Assembly: GCA_963706685.1 (NCBI GenBank)
Contig: CAVPMY010000009.1
Coordinates: 190,674-254,673, forward strand
Direction: 5' to 3'
From: CADEEN01 sp963706685
GTDB lineage: Bacteria > Pseudomonadota > Gammaproteobacteria > Burkholderiales > Burkholderiaceae_C
DNA length: 64,000 bases
Made by a program: the position numbers and the translations under genes. A model generated the notes under the pieces. The model was given only the letters and a program-made list of their open reading frames with translations. It was not told the DNA's origin and ran no database searches. The stretch's first letter is position 1. Each line of letters opens with the position of its first letter. Below, in pieces: positions 26,965 through 36,268 of this stretch.

Positions 26965-27999
26965 ATGAGCACCGACGCCAAGCCGCGACTGCGCTTTGCA
27001 GCCATCGGCCTCAACCACAGCCACATCTACGGCCAGACCCGCGCCATGCTGGACGCGGGCGCCGAGCTGATTTCCTTCCATGCCGAAGAAGATGCACTGG
27101 CCGCGGACTACGCGCGCGTCTTTGCGCAGGCGCGTCGCGTCCAGGACCAGCGCGCCATCCTCGACGACCCGACCATCGCGTTGGTGGTCAGCGCCACGGT
27201 GCCCGACGTGCGCGCCGCCACGGCGATCGAGATCATGCGCCACGGCAAGGACGTGATGGTCGACAAGCCCGGCGTCATCACACTCGACGAACTGGCCGCG
27301 GTCCGCGCCGTGCAGCGCGAGACGGGCCGCATCTTCTCGGTCTGCTTTTCCGAGCGTTTCGAGAACCGCGCCACCGAGAAGGCCAGCCAGTTGGTGGCGG
27401 CAGGGGCCATTGGCAGGGTCGTGCAGACGGTCGGCCTGGGGCCGCATTCGCTGCGCAACAATCCGCGCCCCGACTGGTTCTTTCAGCGCAAGCGCTACGG
27501 CGGCATCCTGTGCGACATCGCCGCCCACCAGTGCGATCAGTTCCTGCATTTCACCGGCTCGACGCGCGCTGACGTGGTGGCGTCGCACATCGGCAATCTC
27601 GGCAACCCCGAGACGCCGGAGCTGGAAGACTTCGGCGAAGTCTTGTTGCGCGGCAACGGCGGCAGCGGCTACATCCGCGTCGACTGGTTCACGCCGAAGG
27701 GCCTCGGCGTCTGGGGCGATGGCCGCCTGACCATCCTGGGCACCGACGGCTACATCGAACTGCGCAAGTACGTCGACATCGGCGGACGCCCGGGCGGCGA
27801 TCACCTTTTCCTGGTCGACGGCACCGGCATTCGTCACATCGACTGCCAGTCCGAAGCCCTGCCCTACGGCGCGCGACTGATTCACGACGTCGTTGATCGC
27901 ACCGAAACCGCGATGTCGCAACAGCACTGCTTCCTGGCCACCGAGCTGGCATTGAAGGCGGAAGCGATGGCGGTGCGCATCGACGGCCAGCGCACATGA
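26965..27999 (+). CDS. Gfo/Idh/MocA-family oxidoreductase
   Basis: A 344-residue NAD(P)-dependent dehydrogenase. The Rossmann domain opens RFAAIGLNHSHIYGQTRAML. The MVDKPGVI loop carries the family catalytic lysine (usually EKP; here DKP). The conserved histidine region is GGILCDIAAHQCDQFL. Substrates in this family are sugars, inositols or related polyols, but the unusual nucleotide loop and the neighbours leave this open. It is divergent from tctC across 160 bases, so it may share regulation with the transport and OYE operon. Confidence 0.85.
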   Translation: MSTDAKPRLRFAAIGLNHSHIYGQTRAMLDAGAELISFHAEEDALAADYARVFAQARRVQDQRAILDDPTIALVVSATVPDVRAATAIEIMRHGKDVMVDKPGVITLDELAAVRAVQRETGRIFSVCFSERFENRATEKASQLVAAGAIGRVVQTVGLGPHSLRNNPRPDWFFQRKRYGGILCDIAAHQCDQFLHFTGSTRADVVASHIGNLGNPETPELEDFGEVLLRGNGGSGYIRVDWFTPKGLGVWGDGRLTILGTDGYIELRKYVDIGGRPGGDHLFLVDGTGIRHIDCQSEALPYGARLIHDVVDRTETAMSQQHCFLATELALKAEAMAVRIDGQRT

Positions 28000-28053
28000 A
28001 ATCAGTCGCCCGGCCGGCGGGCCATCGCCTTCATGTCGGATGCCGCGCGCACC

Positions 28054-29416
28054 TCACCGCTTCGTCTTCAACCCCAACACCCTTTCCGCCACGCAACGCC
28101 CCTGCGCCTGCCCGCCGACCACCGCGCTGCGGTAGTGGATGCCGGCATACAGCCGCGACAGTGCCGCCTCCTCGGCCGCTGCAGCGAAACTCGTGAACGT
28201 GCGCGGCCCCCAGCCGCGGTCGTTGTGCGCGTTGTCGGTGAACGTGGTCTGCGCACCGAACAGCTGGGACAGCACGCCCGCGGCCGCCGCCGACTGCACT
28301 GAGTGCGCCGACGGGAACTCCGGAAACGGCGGTGTGTTCATCAGCTGCGGCGACCAGTTGCTGTCGATGAACAGCTGCACATAGGTCACCGGGCGCAGCA
28401 GGTTGACCTGGTACTTGGTGCGCCAGGCGGCGATGAAGGCATCGTTCATCGCCAACGTCAGGCGCGCATAGGCTTCGGCGGCGTCGGCCAGCGTGGCCTG
28501 GCGCGCCTTCAACACGTCGCCGGCAATGTGCACCCAGTGCCCCGCCGGCGTCGGCGTCTTGCCCGGGTCGTCGGCCCAGTAGAGCGCGAACTGACGCTGC
28601 TCCTGCGTGGCTGCGTTGGCGATGCGCCAGACCTCCTCGGCCTCCTTGTGGAAGGGCGATCCGGTGGTTTCGGCGTACGGCGGCGGCGCGGGCGCGGGGC
28701 AGGACTCAGCGCTCGCGGCCTTCGTGTCCTTCACACTCAACACGAACGGGCGGTTGCCGCCCCACCACGGCAGCAATGCGGGCGCGAAGTCCGGCGGCGT
28801 GGCGCTCCACTGGCCCGGGCCGCTCGGCGGCACGTAGTTGGGCTGCGAGCGGCGCAGCGGCCCCCAGGCTTCGTGGCCGCCGTCGGTGCGCGCCCAGGTC
28901 ATCAGCGCCATCGCCATCAGCTTGCCGAAGCTCTGCGAGCGCTGCGTGATCTCGGCCGTGACGCTGGCAGGGTCGAACGCCTGCGCATATTTCAGCGGCA
29001 GGTTGCGCTCCAGCAGGTCGATGCGCGTCTTGTTCTCCGCGCTCGCCGTCGGGAACATCATGCGCGTCATCGCCGCCATCGCGGCGTTGGCCACGGTGGG
29101 CCAGTGCAGCACTTCGTCGGGCTGCGCCCAGGGCAGCGAGTCGAGCTCGTTCAACTGGCCGGCCAGGCTGCGATGCGCCGGCATGCCCGGCACCACCGAT
29201 TCGTACAGCGCCAGCCCGAGGTAGCCGAGCGCGCGCGCGGCCACCGGCGGGCTGAAGCCCGGCGTCTGCTGCACCAGCTGCAGGTCGAGCTGGAACCAGT
29301 CGATGGCGACGTTGGCGCTGTAGCTGCGCGGCGTCCTTTGCAGCGGGCTGTTGCGCGCGCGGCCCGAGCGCGGCGCAGGCGAGCAGCGCGAGGACGAGCA
29401 GGCGCAACATCGCCAT
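28054..29416 (-). CDS. Vanadium-dependent haloperoxidase / PAP2-type enzyme, one frameshift near the N-terminus
   Basis: Exported protein of about 453 residues of the vanadium chloroperoxidase/acid phosphatase superfamily. Vanadate/phosphate-binding residues are present: Lys and Arg in KYQVNLLRPVTY, then FPEFPSAHSVQSAA (variant of PSGH), and SRLYAGIHYRSAVVGG with the Arg and catalytic His. The signal peptide starts at 29416 (MAMLRLLVLALLACAAL), but the frame changes near 29355 in a GCGCGCGC tract before VAIDWFQLDLQL. The start overlaps the CRTAC1 stop as TGATG. The family oxidises halides with H2O2, but phosphatase activity cannot be excluded. Confidence 0.83.
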
Positions 29417-31068
29417 CACGGCGCCTTCCACGCACTCACCCCGGCCTCGCGATCGACGTTGTAGAACGCGTCGGCCGCCACGTTGTGCCACGCGCTCCAG
29501 TCGCCATGCGGCCACTGCACGCGCAGCTTGACGGCGGTCGCGTCGCCGAGGCCGAAGTGCATCCACCCCAGGTGGCCGCTGGCATGGCCGCCGCCGACGG
29601 TGAGTTCCTGGCGGACGACGCGGCTCGTTTCCGCGCCGCCGATGTCGACTTCGACCCAGGCGCCGATGGCGTCGCGGTTGCCGCCGCTCTGGCGCAGTCG
29701 CAGTTGCAGCCAGTGGCCCATCGGCTTGGGCTGCGCGGCGCTGCCGGCGCCGACGTTGCGCCACAGTTGCGCCTTGTCCCAGCGGTTGACGACGAGCATG
29801 TCGAGCAGGCCGTCGCCGTTCAAATCTGCGAGCATGCCGCCGCGGCCGCGCCGGAAGCTGGCGATGCCGGCGGCCTGGCCGGCTTCGGCAAACGTGCCGT
29901 CGGCGCGCTGCAGCAGCAGGTTGTTCGGGTCTTGCGCGGCAAAGTCGGGCATCGCCGAAATATTGCCCTTGACGATGAACAGGTCCGCGAGACCGTCGTG
30001 GTTGACGTCGGCGAACTGCGCATGCCACGCGGTCGAAGGGTGCACGTCGCCGCCGATGTAGGGGCGGTGCGCGGTGACGCCGCGTTTGAAGGCGATGTCG
30101 CGGTAGCTCGGCTGCAGAACCTTAGAGCCGGGCGAGCCCGGCGGCCCGGCTTCGAGTTGCTGCAGCTTGTTGTCGGACATGCTGGTCAGGAAGACCTCGG
30201 GGTAGCCGTCGCCGTCGAGGTCGTGGCTGGCGATGCCCATGCCCCAGATCTGCAGCGGCTTCCAGCCCTGCTCCGCGGTGAACAGCACCGGCGCGGCGCC
30301 GGGCGCGAGCTGCCACAACTGTTCGTGACCACCCTTGTAGTACTCACGGTCGTTGCTGACGCGCAGCGACGGCTGGCCGCTGCGATTCCAGTCGGAGAAC
30401 AGCATCGACAGCGCGCAATGGCCGGGCGTCAGCGGAATCACCGGCGCATACGCGCCGCCCGCGGCCGTGGCCGGGCGCCACAGGCCCGCGGGCGTGCAAC
30501 TGCCCCAGGGAAACTCGGGCTTGGCGCGATCGACATACGTGCCGATGGCCAGCGTCGGCCACGCTTGTCCGCGCTCCCACGTGGTGGAGAACGCGCTGTG
30601 CCAGGCGTTGCTGCTGGCGAACTTCCACCGGTCGTTGGCACGCTCGAAGCGGCAGTTGCCGAGGCCGCGAAAGATCTGCACTTCGCCGACGCGCAGCACG
30701 ACGAGATCGGTATTGCCGTCGCCGTCGATGTCGAGCGGGTAGGCGCCGATGGCATTCGTCAGCTCGAGGCCCGAGCGCTCTTCGGCCAGCTTGAGGGCAC
30801 CGCCGCGCGCGCTCTTGTTGCGGTAGAGCTTGGCCTTGTTGACGCCGGCCGTGACGTAGACCTCCGGCAGGCCGTCACCGTCGCAGTCGAAGGTGGCCAC
30901 GCCGCCGCCGACGAGGTACTCGGCGTCGCCGTCGAAGCGGCTGTTGAAGCCGGCGCTGTCGGTCTCCTCGACAAAACGCGGCAGCGGCGGCAGCGGCGCT
31001 TCGGTCTGCGCCGCGGCGTGGCAGGCGGCGGCGCCGAGCGCCGCGACCATCAGGCGCCGCGCGCTCAT
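29416..31068 (-). CDS. CRTAC1-like FG-GAP repeat protein with ASPIC/UnbV domain
   Basis: A 550-residue secreted protein. A signal peptide (MVAALGAAACHAAAQ) is followed by FG-GAP/VCBS beta-propeller blades. Calcium-loop motifs include TFDCDGDGLPEVYV, DIDGDGNTDLVVL, HDLDGDGYPEVFL, DVNHDGLADLFIV and DLNGDGLLDMLVV. The C-terminal ASPIC/UnbV segment (GHWLQLRLRQSGGNRDAIGA, VGGGHASGHLGWMHFGLGD) is typical of CRTAC1-like proteins. Function is unknown; adhesion or ligand binding is suspected. Start 31068 lies seven bases after the ATPase gene, and the stop is coupled to the haloperoxidase start. Confidence 0.87.
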   Translation of the reverse strand: MSARRLMVAALGAAACHAAAQTEAPLPPLPRFVEETDSAGFNSRFDGDAEYLVGGGVATFDCDGDGLPEVYVTAGVNKAKLYRNKSARGGALKLAEERSGLELTNAIGAYPLDIDGDGNTDLVVLRVGEVQIFRGLGNCRFERANDRWKFASSNAWHSAFSTTWERGQAWPTLAIGTYVDRAKPEFPWGSCTPAGLWRPATAAGGAYAPVIPLTPGHCALSMLFSDWNRSGQPSLRVSNDREYYKGGHEQLWQLAPGAAPVLFTAEQGWKPLQIWGMGIASHDLDGDGYPEVFLTSMSDNKLQQLEAGPPGSPGSKVLQPSYRDIAFKRGVTAHRPYIGGDVHPSTAWHAQFADVNHDGLADLFIVKGNISAMPDFAAQDPNNLLLQRADGTFAEAGQAAGIASFRRGRGGMLADLNGDGLLDMLVVNRWDKAQLWRNVGAGSAAQPKPMGHWLQLRLRQSGGNRDAIGAWVEVDIGGAETSRVVRQELTVGGGHASGHLGWMHFGLGDATAVKLRVQWPHGDWSAWHNVAADAFYNVDREAGVSAWKAP

Positions 31069-31075
31069 GCGAACC

Positions 31076-31858
31076 TCACGCCGGCGCAAACGCCTCGGCC
31101 ACGCGCGTCACCTTCTTGCCCGCGATGATCATGCCCAGCACCTCGTCCTCGGTGACCTCGGCCGTGCGGTAGGTGCCGACGGTCTTGCCGTTCTTCATCA
31201 CCGACAGGCGGTCCGACAGGCCGAACACGTCGGGCATGTCGTGCGAGATCAGGAAGATGCCCACGCCCTGCGCCTTCAGCTTGCGCACCAGGTCGTGGAC
31301 CATGCGCGTTTCTTCCGGGCCGAGCGCGGCGCAGGGCTCGTCCATGATCAGCGCCTTGGCATTGAAGTAGACCGCGCGCGAGATCGCCACCACCTGGCGC
31401 TGGCCGCCGGACAGCGAGCGCACCGGCACGCGGATGTTCTTGAAGTTCGGGTTCAGGCGGTGGAACACATCGCGCGCCGCTTTCTCCATCGCGTAATCGT
31501 CGAGCGTGCCCCAGCGCGTCATCAGCTCGCGGCCGAGGAAGAGGTTGGCCACGGCGTCGAGGTTGTCGGCCAGCGCCAGCGTCTGGTAGATGGTCTCGAT
31601 GCCCAGGTGCTGCGAATCGGCCGGGTTGGCGATCTTGGCCGCCTGGCCGCCGATGCGGACCTCGCCCGAGTCGATCGGGTAGGCGCCGGCCAGCATTTTC
31701 ATCAGCGTCGATTTGCCGGCGCCGTTGTGGCCAAGCACGGCCACCACTTCGCCCGCGTGCACGCTCACGCTCACGTCGTCGACGGCACGCACGCCGCCGA
31801 AGGCTTTGTGAATGCCGCGCATTTCGATGAGAGCCGTCGACCCTGGAATCGCACTCAT
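31076..31858 (-). CDS. Sugar-type ABC transporter ATP-binding protein (single domain)
   Basis: A 260-residue ATPase with Walker A GHNGAGKST, Q-loop in IETIYQTLAL, signature LSGGQRQVVAISRA, Walker B ALIMDEPCAALG and H-loop FLISHD. It resembles the first half of RbsA/XylG. Sugar transporters usually have a duplicated ~500-residue ATPase; this one is a single cassette, as in FrcA. Its ATG overlaps the permease stop (ATGA). Substrate undetermined. Confidence 0.9.
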   Translation of the reverse strand: MSAIPGSTALIEMRGIHKAFGGVRAVDDVSVSVHAGEVVAVLGHNGAGKSTLMKMLAGAYPIDSGEVRIGGQAAKIANPADSQHLGIETIYQTLALADNLDAVANLFLGRELMTRWGTLDDYAMEKAARDVFHRLNPNFKNIRVPVRSLSGGQRQVVAISRAVYFNAKALIMDEPCAALGPEETRMVHDLVRKLKAQGVGIFLISHDMPDVFGLSDRLSVMKNGKTVGTYRTAEVTEDEVLGMIIAGKKVTRVAEAFAPA

Positions 31859-33036
31859 GACACGCGCTCCCCGGTGGCGCGGCGGTACAGCACATCGAAG
31901 ACCACCGCGACGATCAGCACCTGGCCGATGATGACCATGCGCCAGCCGATGCTCACGTCCATCAGCAGCAGGCCGCTTTCGAGAAACTGGATGATCAGTG
32001 CGCCGAGCACCGAACCGAGCACCGTGCCGCTGCCGCCGGACAGCGCCACGCCGCCGATGACGGCCGCGGCGATCACGTACAGCTCCATGCTGGTGCCGAG
32101 CGAATTGGTGCCGGCGTTCAGCCGCGACACCGACACCACGGCCGCGATCGTCACCAGCACCGCCAGCAGCAGGAAGAGTTTGAGCATCACCCGCTTGACC
32201 GGAATGCCGACCAGCAGCGCAGCCTCCGGGTTGCCGCCAATCGCATAGACATAGCGACCGAAGCGCGTGCGGTTGACGATGAAGGCCATGCCCATCACCA
32301 CCAGTGCCCAGATCAGCACCGGAATCGGCACGCCCTGCCCCGCGCCCTTGTCGCCCAGCACGTAGGCGTTCATCGTCGCGACGAAGGCGAGCAGCACGAA
32401 GATGAAGAAACCGGTCACCGCCATATCGAACCACGCCGGCCGCAGCGGGAAGCCATGCGCCACCGCGTTGCGGCGCCGGCTGACGGTGTTCCACAGCAGC
32501 AGCGCGGCCAGCACGGCGCCGAGCAGCCAGCTCCACGTCGGACCGAGCGAGCCGTACAGGCCGCCCCCGAACAACAGAAACGTCGCGTCGGTGATCGGCT
32601 GTGTCTTGCCGTCGGCGACGAGGAAGGCCGCGCCACGGAACGACATCAGGCCGCCGAGCGTGACCACGAACGACGGCACGCCGAGGTAGGCGGTGAGCCA
32701 GCCCTGGTAGAGCGCGATCACCAGCGCCACGGCCAGCCCGGCCAGGCACGCCGGCACCCAATGCCAGTTGTGCGTGTACATCAGGAATGCGATCAGCACG
32801 CCGACCACGCCCATCACCGAGCCGACCGACAGGTCGATCTGGCGCGCGACGATGATCAGTGCGACGGCGGCGGCGACGATGCCCACCACGGCGCTCTGCT
32901 GCGTGATGTTGTACAGGTTCTCCGGCGTCAGGAAGTTGCCGGTGAAAACGTGAAACAACAGCGCCATCACCGCCAGCACGCCGGCCATGATCGACAGGCG
33001 CAGGTCGAGCGCGCTGATCTGCAGTTGGTTGAGCAT
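31855..33036 (-). CDS. Sugar-type ABC transporter permease (RbsC/XylH family)
   Basis: A 393-residue inner-membrane protein with about ten hydrophobic helices. Family features are ALIIVARQIDLSVGSVMGVVG and PSFVVTLGGLMSFRGAAFL, a central RTRFGRYVYAIGGNPEAA loop, and GGVALSGGSGTVLGSVLGA. The long insert around residues 150-220 is like XylH permeases. Coupled to the ATPase gene by a 4-base overlap. Confidence 0.9.
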   Translation of the reverse strand: MLNQLQISALDLRLSIMAGVLAVMALLFHVFTGNFLTPENLYNITQQSAVVGIVAAAVALIIVARQIDLSVGSVMGVVGVLIAFLMYTHNWHWVPACLAGLAVALVIALYQGWLTAYLGVPSFVVTLGGLMSFRGAAFLVADGKTQPITDATFLLFGGGLYGSLGPTWSWLLGAVLAALLLWNTVSRRRNAVAHGFPLRPAWFDMAVTGFFIFVLLAFVATMNAYVLGDKGAGQGVPIPVLIWALVVMGMAFIVNRTRFGRYVYAIGGNPEAALLVGIPVKRVMLKLFLLLAVLVTIAAVVSVSRLNAGTNSLGTSMELYVIAAAVIGGVALSGGSGTVLGSVLGALIIQFLESGLLLMDVSIGWRMVIIGQVLIVAVVFDVLYRRATGERVS

Positions 33037-33096
33037 GGCCTTGGATCCAGACGACCGGCCCGCGTCACGCGGGCCGGTGCGGTGAAGCGCTGCCGG

Positions 33097-34128
33097 CTAC
33101 TTGCAGGCCGCCGGCGCAGCGGCGTTGTCCACGCCCTTGCAGGCCGCATCCTTGCTGATCGCAGCCGGCCTTGATCACGGCGTCGAGGTTGTCCTGCGTC
33201 ACCGGCACCGGCTTCAGGAACATGGCCTCCATCGGCACCTTCTTCGCGCCTTCGGCCCAGGTCTTGGCGCCGGCCACCTTCTGGCCCTTGGCCAGCGAGA
33301 CGGCGGCTGCGGCGGCTTCACGGCCGAGTTCGCGCGAGTCCTTCCACACCGACACGGTCTGCGTGCCCAGCGCCACGCGGTTCAGCGCCGCATGGTCACC
33401 ATCCTGACCCGACACCGGCACGCCCTTGAGGCCCTGTGCCGATCAGCGCCGCCACCACGCCGCCGGCCGTGCCGTCGTTGGAGGCCACCACCGCATCGAC
33501 CTTGCTGCCGGTTCTTGGTCAGGATCTGCTCCATGTTCTTCTGCGCGATTCTCGGGCTTCCAGCCGTCGGTGTACTCCTCGCCGACGATCTTGATGTCAC
33601 CCTTCTTGATCGCGGCGTCGAGCACCTCCTGCTGGCCCGCGCGCAGGAAGTCGGCGTTGGGGTCAGTGGGCGAGCCCTTGATCATCACGTAGTTGCCCTT
33701 GGGCTTGACCGCCAGCACGGCGCGCGCCTGCATGCGGCCGACTTCCTTGTTGTCGAAGGTGATGTAGAAGACGCCGGGCGCTTCGATCAGGCGGTCATAG
33801 GCGACGACGGGAATGTTCTGCTGGCTTGGCCTTGTTCAACGCCGGGCATGATGGCGTCCTTGTCCATCGCCAGAATGATCAGCGCCTTGGCGCCCTTGGC
33901 GATCAGGCCGTCAATGTCGGCGAGCTGCTTCTCGGGCGAGCCACCGGCATCGGCGCTGATGTACTTGCCGCCGAGCTTGGCCAGCTGGTCCTTGATGGCC
34001 TTCTCGTCGGTCTTCCAGCGCTCTTCCTGGAAGTTCGACCAGCTCACGCCGACCATGGTCTGCGCGGCGGCCAGACCACCCAATACCGCCAGCGCCACGC
34101 CGGCGAGGATGCGAATCGATCGGGTCAT
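33097..34128 (-). CDS. Periplasmic sugar-binding protein (XylF-like), multiply frameshifted
   Basis: About 340 residues in joined frames. Signal peptide (ILAGVALAVLGGLAAAQ), then VGVSWSNFQEERWKTDEKAI and GLIAKGAKALIILAMDKDAI, as in XylF-type receptors. Further on come VGRMQARAVLAVKPKGNYVMI, VALGTQTVSVWKD and the terminal NAAAPAACK. At least four single-base insertions break it, for example near 33165, 33440, 33515 and 33825. Each can be removed to restore conserved sequence, so the gene is probably intact in the organism. It is first in the ABC-CRTAC1-haloperoxidase operon. Confidence 0.82.
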
Positions 34129-34261
34129 GTTGTTTCTCCTTGTGTGTCGGAAAGCCAAGGCGCGTGCCCGGTCGCCGGCTTTCCGGCCGCGATGGCACTG
34201 TCACTGCCCGGGCGCCGCGAGCGGGCCGAGCACGATCGATGCATGCCCGATGATCGCGTCC

Positions 34262-34968
34262 ATGCATCCCTGGTCGCGAAGACTCATCGCCTGCAGCTTG
34301 CTCGGCAGCGCCGCTGCTGGCCTGGCGCAAGGCAGCGCACTGACGGCCGAGGCGATGGCGGCGCGCGTGCAGGCCTGCACGGCGTGCCACGGCAAGGAGG
34401 GCCGCGCCAGCAGCGCCGGCTACTTGCCGCGCATTGCCGGCAAGCCGGCGGGCTATCTCTACAACCAGCTCGTCAATTTTCGCGAGGGCCGGCGCCAGAA
34501 CGCGGCCATGACCGTCGCTGCTCGACACGCTGAGTGACGACTACCTGCACGAGATCGCAGCCTACTTCGCCGCGCTGGATCTGCCCTACCCGCCCGCCCA
34601 GACCCAGAACGCGTCGCCGCAGACCCTGGCGCGCGGCGCAACGTTGGTCCGCGAAGGCGACGCAGCGCGCGGCCTGCCGGCGTGCACGAGCTGCCATGGC
34701 GAGCACATGACGGGCACCGTGCCCGCCGTGCCGGGATTGCTCGGGCTGCCGCGCGACTACCTGAATGCGCAGCTCGGCGCCTGGCGCACCGGCCTGCGCC
34801 GGTCGCAGACGCCGGATTGCATGCAGACCATCGCCCAGCGACTGGCGCCGCAGGATCTGCAGGCCGTGACACTGTGGCTGTCGGCGCAGACGCCGCCGGC
34901 GATGGCCGCGCCTCAGGCTGCGTTGACCGCGCAACGTGCCGCTCGAGTGCGGCAGCATGGCGCCATGA
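34262..34968 (+). CDS. Dihaem c-type cytochrome, frameshifted
   Basis: Exported cytochrome of about 235 residues. A signal peptide (LIACSLLGSAAAGLAQ) is followed by two haem motifs, CTACH in VQACTACHGKEGRASSAGYL and CTSCH in LPACTSCHGEHMTG. It resembles cytochrome c4/c553-type electron carriers. An extra base near 34520 (after AAMTV) changes frame. A second shift near 34935 is needed to reach the natural end PLECGSMAP at TGA 34966-34968, which overlaps the next start (ATGA). Start at 34262 or 34250. Confidence 0.8.
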
Positions 34969-36239
34969 CGCGTCGCCCCGCTGCGCGGTGGCTGGTCACT
35001 GCACTGTCGGCAGGGGTGCTTGCGCTGGTGCTCGTGGCTGCGTGGTTCGAGTGGCATCCCGCAGCGCCGGCATCGCAGTCTGCAACAGCGCCTGTCGATG
35101 CCCAGCAGGTGCAGCGCGGTGCCTACCTGGCGCTGGCCGGCAACTGCGCGGGCTGCCACACCGCCCGCGGCGGCCCGCCCTACGCCGGCGGACGTGGCAT
35201 CGAGACGCCCTTCGGCACGGTGATCGCCTCCAACCTCACGCCCGACGACGAGACCGGCCTGGGCCGATGGTCGGCCGAGGACTTCCGGCGCGCGCTGCAC
35301 CACGGCCGCTCGCGCGACGGCCGCCTGCTCTATCCGGCGTTTCCGTATGTCAACTTCACGCTCGTCAGCGCCGCCGATGCCGATGCGATCCATGCCTACC
35401 TGCGCAGCCTGTCGCCGGTGCGGCGGGCCGCGGCGCCGCATCGCCTGCGCTTTCCCTTCAACCTCCAGATCTCGCTGGCGCTGTGGCGCGCGCTGTACTT
35501 CAGGCCCTCGACCTTCGAGCCCGACCCGACACGCTCGGCGGCCTGGAACCGCGGCAGCTACCTGGTGCGCGGACTCGGCCACTGCTCGGCCTGCCATGGC
35601 CAACGCAACCGGCTCGGCGCGACGAGCGGCAATGCCGACTTCGAGGGCGGCATGGTGCCGGGACTCAAGTGGTATGCGCCGTCGCTGCTGTCGGCCGGCG
35701 AAGCCGGCATGGCGGGCTGGCCGCAACAGGACGTGATCGCGCTGCTGCAGCAAGGCATCGCACCGCGGGCCACGGTGATGGGGCCGATGGCCGAGGTCGT
35801 GTTGCGCAGCACGCAACACCTCAGTCAGGCCGACCAGGACGCCATGGCCACTTTTCTGCGCGCGCTGCCGATGGAACGTGCCGCGCCGCCGCACGCCTCC
35901 ACGACGCCGGTGCCATGGCCAGCGCAAGACAGCGCCCGGCTCTACGCCAGGCATTGCGCCGACTGCCACGGCGACAGCGGACAAGGCGTGCCCGGACGCT
36001 ATGCGGCGCTGGCCGGCAACCGGGCCATCGTCATGGCGACACCGAACAACGTCATTCAAGCCATCCTGCACGGCGGCTTCGCCCCGGCCACGGCGGGCCA
36101 TCCGCGACCCTTCGGCATGCCGCCCTTCGCCCAGTTGCTCAGCGACGAAGAGGTGGCCATGGTGGCCACGCACCTGCGCCAGTCCTGGGGTCACGGGGCA
36201 GCGGCGGTCTCGGCCCTGGACGTGCTGCGCGCGCGCTGA
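34965..36239 (+). CDS. Triheme cytochrome c, alcohol-dehydrogenase cytochrome subunit type
   Basis: A 424-residue protein with an N-terminal membrane anchor or signal (WLVTALSAGVLALVLVAAWF). Three CxxCH haem sites are present: CAGCH in GNCAGCHTARGGPPYAGG, CSACH in GLGHCSACHGQRNRLGA and CADCH in RHCADCHGDSGQG. The pattern ALAGNCAGCHT...GRGIETPFGTV...LTPDDETGLG is that of cytochrome subunits of membrane alcohol or aldehyde dehydrogenases. No dehydrogenase subunit is adjacent, so the electron donor is unknown. Translationally coupled to the dihaem cytochrome. Confidence 0.87.
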   Translation: MTRRPAARWLVTALSAGVLALVLVAAWFEWHPAAPASQSATAPVDAQQVQRGAYLALAGNCAGCHTARGGPPYAGGRGIETPFGTVIASNLTPDDETGLGRWSAEDFRRALHHGRSRDGRLLYPAFPYVNFTLVSAADADAIHAYLRSLSPVRRAAAPHRLRFPFNLQISLALWRALYFRPSTFEPDPTRSAAWNRGSYLVRGLGHCSACHGQRNRLGATSGNADFEGGMVPGLKWYAPSLLSAGEAGMAGWPQQDVIALLQQGIAPRATVMGPMAEVVLRSTQHLSQADQDAMATFLRALPMERAAPPHASTTPVPWPAQDSARLYARHCADCHGDSGQGVPGRYAALAGNRAIVMATPNNVIQAILHGGFAPATAGHPRPFGMPPFAQLLSDEEVAMVATHLRQSWGHGAAAVSALDVLRAR

Positions 36240-36268
36240 GGCGCGCCGGGGCCGCACAGCGCGCCTCA
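36237..36268. terminator. Bidirectional hairpin containing both stop codons of convergent genes
   Basis: Perfect 10-bp inverted repeat TGAGGCGCGC (36237-36246) / GCGCGCCTCA (36259-36268) with a 12-base loop. The TGA of the cytochrome gene is the first three bases; the amgK stop is the last three on the other strand. There is no T-run, so termination efficiency is uncertain. Confidence 0.55.

Noticed and set aside
28303..31128. Long plus-strand open frame (941 codons) opposite the haloperoxidase and CRTAC1 genes
   Set aside because: It is a mirror of high-GC coding sequence on the other strand; its translation is Arg/His/Gly-rich with no domain, and the minus-strand genes have clear motifs.
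33097..34128. Programmed ribosomal frameshifting in the xylF-like gene
   Set aside because: There are at least four breaks with no shared slippery sequence; insertions in sequence data explain them more simply.
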